The position numbers and the translations under genes were made by a program. This document shows, in pieces, positions 1 to 7,950 of a stretch of 64,000 bases of DNA (position 1 is the stretch's first letter; each line of letters begins with the position of its first letter). The notes under the pieces were generated by a model. It had not been told where the DNA came from. It was given only the letters and a program-made list of their open reading frames with translations, and ran no database searches. This DNA comes from an uncultured Fibrobacter sp. (GTDB taxonomy: Bacteria; Fibrobacterota; Fibrobacteria; Fibrobacterales; Fibrobacteraceae), in the NCBI GenBank assembly GCA_934691725.1, contig CAKUTF010000008.1:29608-93607 (forward strand), read 5' to 3'.

Positions 1-468
1 CCCGCAAAGCCTGTTGAAGCGATAACCTTTGTGTGCATGGGGCACGACCCGAATCTAAAGGCGCAGTTTGAAGAGGAAGTGGACAAGATGGGATTCAAAG
101 TGGACCTCGAAATCATCGACCTCTTGCGAGACAAAAAAGACTTGCGATTCAAGCGCGACAGCGACGCGAAGATTGCCGTCAAGGGCGGAAAGCTCGTCAT
201 CGAGAACTTTTTCCCGATGAACCTGCTGCAGAAGCTCAGCATCGAAAAGACCGACGTGAGCGACTGGAAGGAGCTCGCCGAAAGCGTGTTCATCGACTGG
301 AACTACGACGGCGTAACGTTCAGCCCGTCCCTCACCGACATCCCGGAAAAGAACGCGCTGGTAAAAGGCGAATACGCCATTCCCAAAACCGCCGGCGCCA
401 TACACGTAAAGATTACCGACCTTATCAGCGAATCCTGGGAAGGCACGGTTCAGGCGGAGGAAAGATGA
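1..468 (+). CDS. Type III-like DNA methyltransferase (Mod), C-terminal part, 5' end outside window
   Basis: Frame 1 is open from the first base and ends at TGA 466-468, so only the last ~155 residues are present. The fragment has the look of the C-terminal region of adenine/cytosine-N DNA methylases that pair with type III-like Res helicase-nucleases: ITFVCMGHD near the start, then FYPMNLLQ-like FFPMNLLQKL, DWNYDG and a final ITDLISESWEG. The catalytic DPPY and FxGxG motifs would lie upstream. It would modify the site cut by the Res protein at 1986-4745. The link to Res rests on family knowledge and gene order. A 17-bp tandem duplication overlaps the stop codon. Confidence 0.72.
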   Translation, partial: PAKPVEAITFVCMGHDPNLKAQFEEEVDKMGFKVDLEIIDLLRDKKDLRFKRDSDAKIAVKGGKLVIENFFPMNLLQKLSIEKTDVSDWKELAESVFIDWNYDGVTFSPSLTDIPEKNALVKGEYAIPKTAGAIHVKITDLISESWEGTVQAEER

Positions 469-486
469 TGGCGGAGGAAAGATGAT
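453..486. repeat. 17-bp tandem duplication at the end of mod
   Basis: GGCGGAGGAAAGATGAT occurs twice head to tail (453-469 and 470-486), followed by a third partial copy GGCGGAG. The mod stop TGA (466-468) lies in the first copy. Because 17 is not a multiple of 3, gain or loss of a copy upstream of the stop would change only the last residues. Confidence 0.9.
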
Positions 487-492
487 GGCGGA

Positions 493-540
493 GTTTACTT
501 TTGGACGGAAATTTAGTATAATATCAGTCTAAAAGTAAAC
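493..540 (+). promoter_or_regulatory. abiE promoter inside a perfect inverted repeat (probable AbiEi operator)
   Basis: A perfect -10 TATAAT (517-522) lies 17 nt after a -35-like TTTACT (494-499). Two exact 10-bp inverted arms, GTTTACTTTT (493-502) and AAAAGTAAAC (531-540), bracket the promoter: one overlaps the -35 and the other falls just past the expected start site. AbiEi proteins are known to repress their own operons by binding inverted repeats at the promoter, so these arms are the expected operator. The assignment to AbiEi is inference. Confidence 0.75.
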
Positions 541-552
541 TAGAAGGCGGAT

Positions 553-1140
553 ATGAACGACAGAATCATCGCGCTTGCAAAACAAAACGGAAACCTCGTC
601 ACGACTTCGCAGATGGCGGAGGCCGGATTTTCGAGAACGGCGGTTTCAAAATATGCCGCAGAGGGGAAGCTTGTACGCGTTTCCCATGGAATCTACGCTT
701 TGCCGGATACGGTCATCGACGAAATGTTTGTTTTCAGCCTGAGATGCAAGGATATTGTGTTCTCCCATGAAAGCTCGCTTTTTCTGAACAACCTTTCTGA
801 CCGTACTCCATTTATAGCGACTGTTACAATTTCTTCGGGCCGGATGCTCCCCTTGACGATGCGGAACTCCTGTGTCTGTTTTTACGTTGGTAGCGGTTTG
901 TTTGAACTTGGTCTTGTTACCCGGAAAACCACATTCGGAAATTCTGTCCGCTGCTATGACCCGGAACGCACGGTTTGCGATATTTTAAGGAGCCGTTCCC
1001 GCATGGATGAAGAGACCGTCATTTCCGCTGTAAAGAATTATGCCGTGAAAAAAGACAAGAATCTGTTTCGCCTTTATGAATATGCCCAAAAATTCAAGGT
1101 TCTGGAAACTGTCCGAAAATATATGGAGGTTCTTATATGA
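553..1140 (+). CDS. abiEi: AbiEi-family antitoxin / transcriptional repressor
   Basis: This 195-residue protein starts with a winged-helix region (about residues 3-50: LAKQNGNLVTTSQMAEAG, then SRTAVSKYAAEGKLVRVSHGIY), followed by the AbiEi C-terminal domain. In type IV AbiE systems it neutralises the nucleotidyltransferase toxin and represses the operon. ATG 553 follows a purine-rich AGAAGGCGG. Its stop overlaps the next start by 4 bp (ATGA), so the pair is translationally coupled. The perfect inverted repeat over the promoter at 493-540 fits autoregulation. Confidence 0.85.
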   Translation: MNDRIIALAKQNGNLVTTSQMAEAGFSRTAVSKYAAEGKLVRVSHGIYALPDTVIDEMFVFSLRCKDIVFSHESSLFLNNLSDRTPFIATVTISSGRMLPLTMRNSCVCFYVGSGLFELGLVTRKTTFGNSVRCYDPERTVCDILRSRSRMDEETVISAVKNYAVKKDKNLFRLYEYAQKFKVLETVRKYMEVLI

Positions 1141-1976
1141 CGGAAACTACGCCAAACGCCATGCGGCTTTGGGCAAAAATAAACAGCTATGCAAAAAGTC
1201 ATGGGATTATGCCGCAAGTCGTCCTGCAGAACTATATGTTTGAGTGCTTTCTTTCCAGGCTTTCCAAGACAAGATATTCGGAGAATTTTATCCTAAAAGG
1301 CGGAATACTTGTTTCGTCCATTGTGGGGCTCGATGTCCGTTCCACCATGGATATGGATGCCACTCTGAAAAATCTGGAGCTTTCCCGGGAAAGAATCGTC
1401 GGTGCGCTAGATGAAATCATCTCTGTCCCTGTCGATGACGACATTGGATACAAGATAATCTCTGTGGAACCCATCCGAAAAGACGATGTATATGGCGAAT
1501 TTTGCGTGAGGCTTGATGCAATATACGAGTCCATCGCTACTCCGCTTTCGATAGATATTTCGACAGGAGATGCGATAACGCCAGAACCTTTGGATTTTTT
1601 TTATAAGAGGCTTTTTTCCGAGGATCCGATTCTTATTCGCTCCTACCCCGTAGAAACCGTTCTCGCGGAAAAACTGGAAACAATCGTCACACGAAGCATT
1701 TTGAATACGCGTCCCCGTGATTTTTATGATGCCTATGTTCTTTCGAAAACCGTGAAGTTCAGTCGTGAAATGTTACAGAAAGCCTTGATTGCGACGAGTA
1801 AACATCGCGGGACAAATGATGTGCTGCAAAATGAACTTGCGCAAAGAATTGCGATAATAGAATCCAGCGCGGACCTCAAAAGCCAGTGGAAAAAATACCA
1901 GAAGAAATTTCCCTACGCAAGGGATGTCCTGTTTGAAGATACAATCAGTGCCGTAAAAGCATTGTTGAAGATTTAG
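1137..1976 (+). CDS. abiEii: AbiEii/AbiGii nucleotidyltransferase toxin
   Basis: A 279-residue DUF1814-type nucleotidyltransferase. Visible motifs are KGG at 54-56, RSTMDMD at 68-74 (the metal-binding DxD is D72/D74), K179 in the LAEKLETI segment and RPRDFYDAY around 192-200, all typical of AbiEii. Such toxins transfer nucleotides to cellular RNA (tRNA acceptor stems in characterised relatives) and cause abortive infection. ATG 1137 overlaps the abiEi stop. Res follows after 9 nt, so antitoxin, toxin and Res probably share a transcript. It appears intact. Confidence 0.87.
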   Translation: MTETTPNAMRLWAKINSYAKSHGIMPQVVLQNYMFECFLSRLSKTRYSENFILKGGILVSSIVGLDVRSTMDMDATLKNLELSRERIVGALDEIISVPVDDDIGYKIISVEPIRKDDVYGEFCVRLDAIYESIATPLSIDISTGDAITPEPLDFFYKRLFSEDPILIRSYPVETVLAEKLETIVTRSILNTRPRDFYDAYVLSKTVKFSREMLQKALIATSKHRGTNDVLQNELAQRIAIIESSADLKSQWKKYQKKFPYARDVLFEDTISAVKALLKI

Positions 1977-1985
1977 GAGAAGCAA

Positions 1986-4745
1986 ATGGCGAAGTCCAAA
2001 AAAAGTTCAATCGATTTTCCGTTCTACCGCATCATGTGGCAGTTCTATTCGGCAAACAGAAAGGAAATCAGGAAGTCGTACACAAATCTCACGCGCACCA
2101 TTCTTGCAAACGCCGAGCCGCGCAAGGAAAATCCTAACGCCTTTTTGCGGAAGCCGCAGTACGAGGCGTTTGAGATGTATGTGTTCCTAAAAGAATATCT
2201 GGGAAATCCGCGCCTCGCCGACCTGTTCGACGACTGGCGTAAAAACCGCATGGTTCAAGGCGCGAACGAAAAGGCGGCTGTTCCGTTCACTTTTGACAAT
2301 TCACGCTTTTACGAAGACAATACTTTGCTGAGCCAGCTGGATTTGCTGAACCGCGACACGCTTGTTTCGTTTTTTGAGCAGCTTTCGGATTTGCGGCAGG
2401 AATACGCGAACTACATCTTTGCGCTCACCATGGGAACAGGAAAAACAATCCTGATGGCGCTCTGCATTTTCTACGAGTTTCTGCTTGCCCATAAATACCC
2501 GAAAGATGAGCGTTTCTGCCACAATGCGCTGGTGCTTGCTCCGGACACGACGGTCCTGCAGTCGCTCAAGGAAATCCAGACTTTCGAGAAGGCGAAGGTG
2601 TTTACCGAAAAATACGCCAACGAGCTGGACACAATCATCAAGTTCCATTTTCTCGAAGAGGACGGAGTCGCGCTCAGCACGATGGACGGTTCGGATTTCA
2701 ATCTGATTGTCTCCACGTCGCAGAAAATCATCCTGAAGAAAAAACGCAAGGAAGATTCGGCGCAAAATATGCTTTTCAAGGATTCCTGGGAGGAGGCCAT
2801 CCGCGACAATCCGAACGCCGACCTTTATATGCTCGACGACGATTCTTCCCTGATGGCGAACCAGCGTTACCAGAAGCTCACCCGCTTAAAGCAGCTCGGA
2901 ATCTATGTCGATGAGGCGCACCACGCTTTCGGAAAATCCCTCAAGAACGATATGCTTGACCGCTCAAAGGAAACAAGCCTGCGCCTGACGATTGACGGCC
3001 TTGTTCAGGAACTGGATGCGGCAGGGACAAAGGTTGTCGCCTGCTACAACTTTACAGGAACGCCGTATATCGAAAACCGCCTGATGTCCGAAGTCGTCTA
3101 TGAATACGGCTTAAAGGAGGCGATTGATTCCGGCTATCTCAAGAAGACCTTTATCGATGACTATGCGAATGTGCAGACGCAGAGCTTTGTGTCTAGCGCG
3201 GTGGAAAGTTTTGCAAAGCAACACCGGAACGAAAAAGGAATCTGGAAGCGCTACGAGAACATGCTCCCGAAGATGGCGCTCTTCGCCACGACAATCGATG
3301 AACTGAACAACGAATTAAAACCCGCGCTGGAAAAGGCTCTCCAAAAGTTCGATATTTCCGAAGATTCAATCCTTGTGAATGTCGGCGACGACAAGCTCAC
3401 CAAGCAGGACGACCTGCGCGAATTCTTAAAGCTCGACACTGCCGAGAGCAAGAAGCAGTTCATTCTTCTTGTGGGCAAGGGAAAGGAAGGCTGGAACTGC
3501 CGCTCGCTTTTTGGCGTCGCCCTGTTCCGAAAACCGAAGAGCACGATTTTTGTCCTGCAGGCCACAATGCGCTGCCTGCGTTCCATCACGGAAACCCAGC
3601 AGACCGGGCAGATTTTCTTGAGCACGGAAAACCTGGGCATTTTGCAGGACGAGCTGGACAAGAACTTCAAGGTATGCGTGGAAGACCTGAAAGGCAAGGA
3701 CAATTCGAACAAGAAAATCCGGCATATCTATGTACGGGAAAAAGTTCCGATCCGAATGGTCGAGCAGACTTACGAATATAAAATCACGGAACGGAAACCG
3801 GGCGAGTTTTCCCTTTTCGGAAACGGCAGCGGATTTGACTTTGAAAAATATCGCCGCACAAAAAGCACACATTCCCTTGCGAACATCGATTCCGCATCAA
3901 TCCGCCACGAAGTCGCTTCCAGCGATGAACGCGCTTTCACCGCATATTCCCTTGTCGCGGAGCTTTCGCTTTATCTCACCCAGCACGAAACGGACAAGGA
4001 AACCGGGGCAAAGACAAGGCGATGGTCACCTGTGGAAATTCAAAATCTGATTGACCGCTGCACGGACGGAATTGATGCAATTCTTGAAAAAGTGAACTAC
4101 GCGAACGAAATTCTCTACGACTGGGTTGTGCCAGAGCTGTTCAGGCAGATTTACAGAATCAGCTACGAAAAAGGCGAGAAAAAGGAAATCGTCAAGTGGC
4201 TTACCAAAGACCCGCCAAAAAATCCAGACGGGACGGACGGCTGCTACAACCTGAACTTTGACGATGAACTGTTTGTGGAAGAAAGCGACGCAAAATTCCG
4301 CGAATACAGCCAAAGCTCCAAAACGGCGAACGTAAGGAAAAGCTTCAACCTTTCCGGCTACGGCTTTGATTCAAGTTCCGAAAAGAGCTTCTTTGTGCGC
4401 AATCTCTTCGGCAATGCGGAAATAAGGCACATCTGGTTCACCGGAATGCTCACCAACGGCCAGAGCGATTTCTATGTCCACTACATCGACCCGGAACTTC
4501 ACACGCTCCGTTCCTATTACCCGGACTTTCTTGTGGAACTGAACGATGGCAAATATTACATCGTGGAAATCAAGGGACGGCATTTGTTGAACGATTCTTC
4601 TACCCAGGCGAAAGCGGAATATGCAATGCAGATGGCGAGCCAGAGCAAAATGGAATATGTGTTTATTCCCGACGACTTGGCGGACATCGTCTTGCAGGAA
4701 TTTATCCAGAATTCAATCCTCTCGAATTACGCCTGGGAATCCTGA
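1986..4745 (+). CDS. Type III-like restriction endonuclease subunit (Res): DEAH helicase plus PD-(D/E)xK nuclease
   Basis: A 919-residue SF2 helicase-nuclease. Walker A is MGTGKT (149-154), DEAH is at 309-312, motif III-like FTGTP follows, and motif VI is QATMRCLR. The C-terminal nuclease core reads YYPDF (P846-D847) with EIK (E861, K863), a complete PD-(D/E)xK site. It would translocate or loop DNA and cut when a site is unmodified, together with Mod. The start follows AGGAGAAGCA, overlapping the abiEii stop region. All motifs look intact. Placement after the AbiE pair means loss of the operon would expose cells to both a nuclease and a toxin. Confidence 0.85.
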   Translation: MAKSKKSSIDFPFYRIMWQFYSANRKEIRKSYTNLTRTILANAEPRKENPNAFLRKPQYEAFEMYVFLKEYLGNPRLADLFDDWRKNRMVQGANEKAAVPFTFDNSRFYEDNTLLSQLDLLNRDTLVSFFEQLSDLRQEYANYIFALTMGTGKTILMALCIFYEFLLAHKYPKDERFCHNALVLAPDTTVLQSLKEIQTFEKAKVFTEKYANELDTIIKFHFLEEDGVALSTMDGSDFNLIVSTSQKIILKKKRKEDSAQNMLFKDSWEEAIRDNPNADLYMLDDDSSLMANQRYQKLTRLKQLGIYVDEAHHAFGKSLKNDMLDRSKETSLRLTIDGLVQELDAAGTKVVACYNFTGTPYIENRLMSEVVYEYGLKEAIDSGYLKKTFIDDYANVQTQSFVSSAVESFAKQHRNEKGIWKRYENMLPKMALFATTIDELNNELKPALEKALQKFDISEDSILVNVGDDKLTKQDDLREFLKLDTAESKKQFILLVGKGKEGWNCRSLFGVALFRKPKSTIFVLQATMRCLRSITETQQTGQIFLSTENLGILQDELDKNFKVCVEDLKGKDNSNKKIRHIYVREKVPIRMVEQTYEYKITERKPGEFSLFGNGSGFDFEKYRRTKSTHSLANIDSASIRHEVASSDERAFTAYSLVAELSLYLTQHETDKETGAKTRRWSPVEIQNLIDRCTDGIDAILEKVNYANEILYDWVVPELFRQIYRISYEKGEKKEIVKWLTKDPPKNPDGTDGCYNLNFDDELFVEESDAKFREYSQSSKTANVRKSFNLSGYGFDSSSEKSFFVRNLFGNAEIRHIWFTGMLTNGQSDFYVHYIDPELHTLRSYYPDFLVELNDGKYYIVEIKGRHLLNDSSTQAKAEYAMQMASQSKMEYVFIPDDLADIVLQEFIQNSILSNYAWES

Positions 4746-4761
4746 TTTCCCAAATTGTTTC

Positions 4762-4774
4762 TATATTCCCCGAT
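4762..4774 (+). promoter_or_regulatory. -10 box directly before the start codon
   Basis: TATATT (4762-4767) is 7 nt from ATG 4775, with no Shine-Dalgarno sequence between. Predicted start of transcription is at or next to the ATG (leaderless mRNA). Confidence 0.6.
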
Positions 4775-5623
4775 ATGCCGTTTCTTAAATGTTTTCTCGC
4801 CGTTTCGTTCTTTTCGATTTTTGCGTTTGCGGACGGGGCTGCTTCTCTCGTGGGGAAGAGCAGCAGGACGAAAAATTATACCTATTCGCCGATGTTAAAG
4901 CACCAGTTTATGAACGATTGTTCGGAAAACGCCAATCGAGAAGTCTGCAAATGCGTGCTGGGCAAATTGCAGCAGCGTTACAGCGAAGAGACGTATCAAA
5001 AGCTCGATGCGGACTTGCGCAGAGGGGTTGAACATCCCGACTTTGTGAAATATATTTCGGATGCTTCGACGGAATGCGATGCCGCGATGAACCCGGCTGA
5101 AACGGGATTGCCCGTAGAAAGCGGCTTTTCGCAAGATTCTCCTGCTCCTGCGGGAATTTCCGAAGCCGAGGCGACCGAATTTGTAAACAATTTCAAGAAA
5201 AATTTCCCGAAAAAGAATTTTGTGAAAGAATGTGCGGAAAACACAAATAATTTTTTGGGGACAATCTCTTTGCAAAAGACCTGTGGCTGCGCTTACGACA
5301 AGATGCTTTCCGACAAGCCGCGCTTTACCTACATGGTGATGCGCCAGGGCTATCCCGGGCAGGATCCTTCCTGGGGCGCGGAGTTTATGTTGGATTGTGT
5401 TCCCGAAAAGTTTACCCCTGAAATGGAAAAGAACGTGGTCAATTTCTTTAACGAACAGGGATTGCCTCTTTCCGTGGCAAAATGCATGGTGGCGACGCTC
5501 AAGAAGGAATATACCTTGCGATCTTTCTTGAAAGCGGTTCTAAATAGTCAAACAGAGGAAAAACAAAGAGTCTTGGCGGAAACGCTAATGGTGGGTTCCT
5601 TGAAATGCCTGGAATCCAAGTGA
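4775..5623 (+). CDS. Secreted protein with repeated cysteine motifs, function unknown
   Basis: A 282-residue protein with an N-terminal signal peptide (hydrophobic 5-18, likely cleavage after AFA-D). The mature part seems built from repeated units with the pattern F-x3-C-x7-8-CxC-x4-L: unit one around NDCSENANREVCKCVLGKL, unit two around KECAENTN then CGCAYDKML, and a third degenerate unit around VAKCMVATLKKEY. The paired cysteines suggest disulphides in the periplasm or outside the cell. No enzyme motif is recognised. It is probably monocistronic, between its own -10 box and a bidirectional terminator. Confidence 0.6.
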   Translation: MPFLKCFLAVSFFSIFAFADGAASLVGKSSRTKNYTYSPMLKHQFMNDCSENANREVCKCVLGKLQQRYSEETYQKLDADLRRGVEHPDFVKYISDASTECDAAMNPAETGLPVESGFSQDSPAPAGISEAEATEFVNNFKKNFPKKNFVKECAENTNNFLGTISLQKTCGCAYDKMLSDKPRFTYMVMRQGYPGQDPSWGAEFMLDCVPEKFTPEMEKNVVNFFNEQGLPLSVAKCMVATLKKEYTLRSFLKAVLNSQTEEKQRVLAETLMVGSLKCLESK

Positions 5624-5664
5624 ATTCCCTTTGAAATTTTTTTTCTAAAGCTACTCGGATAAAA

Positions 5665-5697
5665 AAACTCCCTTCCCGAAATCCGGGAAAGGAGTTT
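5665..5697. terminator. Bidirectional rho-independent terminator
   Basis: A 14-bp stem with one mismatch (5665-5678 with 5684-5697, loop AAATC) separates the convergent 4775 gene and trpA. Seen from the minus strand it is followed by seven U residues, so it is strongest for the trpBA transcript. Confidence 0.8.
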
Positions 5698-5718
5698 CAC
5701 TTTGTTTGTGTGCGAGCC

Positions 5719-6471
5719 TTACAGACCGCAGAGTTCCCGGGCTTTCGCTTCGACGGCTTCGGCGAGGGCTTTCCTGTCGGCTGCGTTCTTTTCGATGAGC
5801 CGGACGAACACGGAGCCCGCGACAACGCCATCGACGGAACCCGCTAGTGCCTTGGACTGTTCGCCCGTGGAAATTCCGAACCCGCCGTAAACCTTGGAGC
5901 CTCCCGCCCGGACCTTTTCGAGGAAGCGGAGCGTTTCGCTATCGATGACGGTTTCCGTCCCCGTGATGCCGACGCGCAGCGACGCGTAGATATGCGTAAA
6001 TCCAGCGTGCGCCATTTTCGAAAGCCGCTCTTCGCTCATGCTCGGGCTTGCAACCGGGATGTTCTCCATGCCGAATTTTTTGCAGGCTTGGGTAAGGCCT
6101 TCGTCGCAGTCGAAAGGCAAGTCGGGGATGATCATGCCGCGGACTCCCGCTTCGCTTGCCGCTTTGCAGAAGTTTTCGACACCTGGCGTATAGACGAGCG
6201 AGCCGTAGCTCATGAGGTAGATGGTCGTTTGCGGAAAGGCTTCGTGAATCTTCGCGATAAAGGCGAGACCGTCCCGGACGCGGTAATTCCTGGCGAGAAC
6301 TTCTGTCGAGGCTTTCTGTATCGCGGGACCGTCCGCCGACGGGTCGCTGAAGGCGAGCTGGATTTCGAGAATGTCCGCTCCTCCCTTGACCATGGCGGCT
6401 GCGGCGGCGAAGGAGAGTTCGTCGGTCGGGTAGCCTGCGACGAGATGGCTCATCAGTTTGATCTTTTCCAT
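5719..6471 (-). CDS. trpA: Tryptophan synthase alpha chain
   Basis: A TIM-barrel enzyme of 250 residues (family usually ~265) that cleaves indole-3-glycerol phosphate and channels indole to TrpB. The catalytic pair is present: E36 in LEIQLAFSDP and D47 in SADGP. The phosphate-binding GGFGIST and late GSV segments are visible. Its ATG overlaps the trpB stop by one base (TAATG), so the two are coupled. A terminator follows at 5665-5697, so this operon holds only trpB and trpA. Confidence 0.95.
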   Translation of the reverse strand: MEKIKLMSHLVAGYPTDELSFAAAAAMVKGGADILEIQLAFSDPSADGPAIQKASTEVLARNYRVRDGLAFIAKIHEAFPQTTIYLMSYGSLVYTPGVENFCKAASEAGVRGMIIPDLPFDCDEGLTQACKKFGMENIPVASPSMSEERLSKMAHAGFTHIYASLRVGITGTETVIDSETLRFLEKVRAGGSKVYGGFGISTGEQSKALAGSVDGVVAGSVFVRLIEKNAADRKALAEAVEAKARELCGL

Positions 6472-7739
6472 TAGTTTTCTCCCATCAGTTTCGCATTGTG
6501 GATGTCCTTGTTTTCGTTCAGGCGTTCAAGTTCGCTTTCGAGGAAGCGCTTCCATTCCGCGGGCCGAAATTCCGGGCTGGTGATGAAGACGTCCTTGTCG
6601 CCGCGACCGCTCATGTTAATGATGATCGCCTTGTCCTTCGGAATCTGCTTTGCGATTTTCATGGCGGCGGCTCCGGCGTGGGCGCTTTCGAGGGCGAAGA
6701 GTACGCCTTCGTTTTTCGCAAAGAAGCTCACCGCGTCGAGAACGTCCTTATCGAGGATGCTCATGAATTCGATGCGTCCGCTTGTCCCTAGGGCGGCGAG
6801 CTGCGGACCGATTCCCATGTAGTCAAGCCCCGCGGAGATGGAACGCGTCGGGAGCGACTGTCCGTCCGCATCGATGAGAAAACGGCTCTTGTAGCCTTGC
6901 ACGATGCCTTCGCGGCTCGCGTTTCCTGTCATGCGGCTCGCGTTTTCGCCGATGTTCGGTCCGATGCCGCCCGCTTCCGCGCCGATGAGCCTCGGAGTGT
7001 CCCGGTCGATGAACGGGCTGAAGAATCCGATCGAGTTGGATCCTCCGCCGACGCAAGCGACCATCGCTCCGATATCGATGTTCCTTTTCTCGCATTCCCG
7101 CTTGACTTCTTCGCCGATGACGGATTGGAACGTCCGGACGATATCGGGAAATGGCGCGGGTCCGAGAGCGGATCCGAGAACATAGTGCGTGGAATCCGGA
7201 TGGGCCGCCCAGTCGCGCATCGCTTCGTTTACGGCGTCCTTGAGCGTTCGCGCTCCGCTTGTCACGGGGCAGACCTTTGCGCCGTAAAGCTCCATGGATG
7301 CGACATTCGGCTGCTGTCTGCGGACATCGATTTCGCCCATATAGACCGTGCAGTCGATTCCGAGTTTCGCACATGCCGCGGCGGTCGCGACGCCGTGCTG
7401 CCCGGCTCCCGTTTCGGCGATGATGCGCTTTTTTCCCATGTATTTCGCGAGAAGCACCTGCCCGATAGCGTTGTTTATCTTGTGCGCGCCCGTGTTCGCG
7501 AGCCCTTCGAGCTTGATGTAGATTTTCGCTCCGCCAAGGAGTTCCGTCGCGCGCGGCGCAAAGAGCAGGGGAGTTTCGCGCCCGATGTAGTCCCGCTGGA
7601 TTTCGTGAAGTTCCGCGAGGAACCTGGGATCTTTCATGTAACGTCGAAACGCCTGTTCGAGTTCGTCGAGCGGACGCCTCAGTACCTCGGCGACGTATTT
7701 GCCGCCGAATCTGTCGAAGAAGCCTTGATTGCTTTCCAT
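6471..7739 (-). CDS. trpB: Tryptophan synthase beta chain
   Basis: A PLP enzyme of 422 residues that joins indole and serine. The Schiff-base lysine is K87 in GAHKINN, the glutamate loop ETGAGQHG is present, and the PLP phosphate is held by GGGSNS. The start is set at ATG 7739 because AAGGAAACC lies just before it and the protein then begins at the conserved NQGFFDRFGGKY. A longer frame upstream would translate through the attenuator hairpin and is rejected. Expression should be controlled by the leader at 7755-7875. Confidence 0.96.
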   Translation of the reverse strand: MESNQGFFDRFGGKYVAEVLRRPLDELEQAFRRYMKDPRFLAELHEIQRDYIGRETPLLFAPRATELLGGAKIYIKLEGLANTGAHKINNAIGQVLLAKYMGKKRIIAETGAGQHGVATAAACAKLGIDCTVYMGEIDVRRQQPNVASMELYGAKVCPVTSGARTLKDAVNEAMRDWAAHPDSTHYVLGSALGPAPFPDIVRTFQSVIGEEVKRECEKRNIDIGAMVACVGGGSNSIGFFSPFIDRDTPRLIGAEAGGIGPNIGENASRMTGNASREGIVQGYKSRFLIDADGQSLPTRSISAGLDYMGIGPQLAALGTSGRIEFMSILDKDVLDAVSFFAKNEGVLFALESAHAGAAAMKIAKQIPKDKAIIINMSGRGDKDVFITSPEFRPAEWKRFLESELERLNENKDIHNAKLMGEN

Positions 7740-7754
7740 GTTGGTTTCCTTTTG

Positions 7755-7839
7755 TGAAAAAAACAAAAAACCTTCCGAAACAAGTCCGGAAGGTTCTAAA
7801 ACCCGCGCACAGCACAAAACCGGACTTGTCCTAAGTCCG
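7755..7839 (-). promoter_or_regulatory. trp attenuator: alternative 1:2, 2:3 and 3:4 hairpins with terminator
   Basis: Read on the minus strand: segment 1 CGGACTT (7839-7833) pairs with segment 2 AAGTCCG (7827-7821). Segment 2 ACAAGTCCGG (7829-7820) can instead pair over 10 bp with segment 3 CCGGACTTGT (7789-7780), the antiterminator. Segment 3/4 AACCTTCCG (7795-7787) with CGGAAGGTT (7777-7769) forms the terminator, followed by a U-rich run TTTTTTGTTTTTTT (7768-7755). Segment 1 overlaps the leader stop codon immediately after two Trp codons. Ribosome stalling at those codons would free segment 2 to pair with 3 and allow trpBA transcription. This is the classical enterobacterial logic, read here directly from sequence. 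Confidence 0.93.
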
Positions 7840-7875
7840 ACGCCACCAGAGGTTGATGATTCTTGCGCTTTGCAT
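7831..7875 (-). CDS. trpL: trp operon leader peptide (14 residues, tandem Trp)
   Basis: The 14-codon frame reads MQSARIINLWWRRT and stops at TAG 7833-7831. Two adjacent UGG codons sit at positions 10-11, two codons before the 5' arm of the 1:2 hairpin. No Shine-Dalgarno site precedes the ATG. The -10 box TATCTT ends 6 nt before it, so the transcript probably begins with the AUG, as described for the leaderless trpL of Sinorhizobium. Confidence 0.9.
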   Translation of the reverse strand: MQSARIINLWWRRT

Positions 7876-7881
7876 GGCAAA

Positions 7882-7910
7882 AAGATAGACTATGCCGGAA
7901 AAGTTGGCAA
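7882..7910 (-). promoter_or_regulatory. trp promoter
   Basis: -35 TTGCCA (7910-7905), spacer 17 nt, -10 TATCTT (7887-7882). The expected start of transcription, 7 nt downstream, is the A of the trpL start codon at 7875. Confidence 0.75.
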
Positions 7911-7950
7911 GGGGTTTTCTAAATTTGCCGTTCAAAAAAGAAGGCTCGCG

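Noticed and set aside
7740..7880. A 47-codon N-terminal extension of trpB
   Set aside because: It would translate through the attenuator terminator; AAGGAAACC before ATG 7739 and alignment to the family N terminus favour the short form.
7729..7950. Upstream in-frame extension of mnmG
   Set aside because: It overlaps the trp leader region, has no family similarity, and ATG 7951 has a ribosome site and the correct N terminus.
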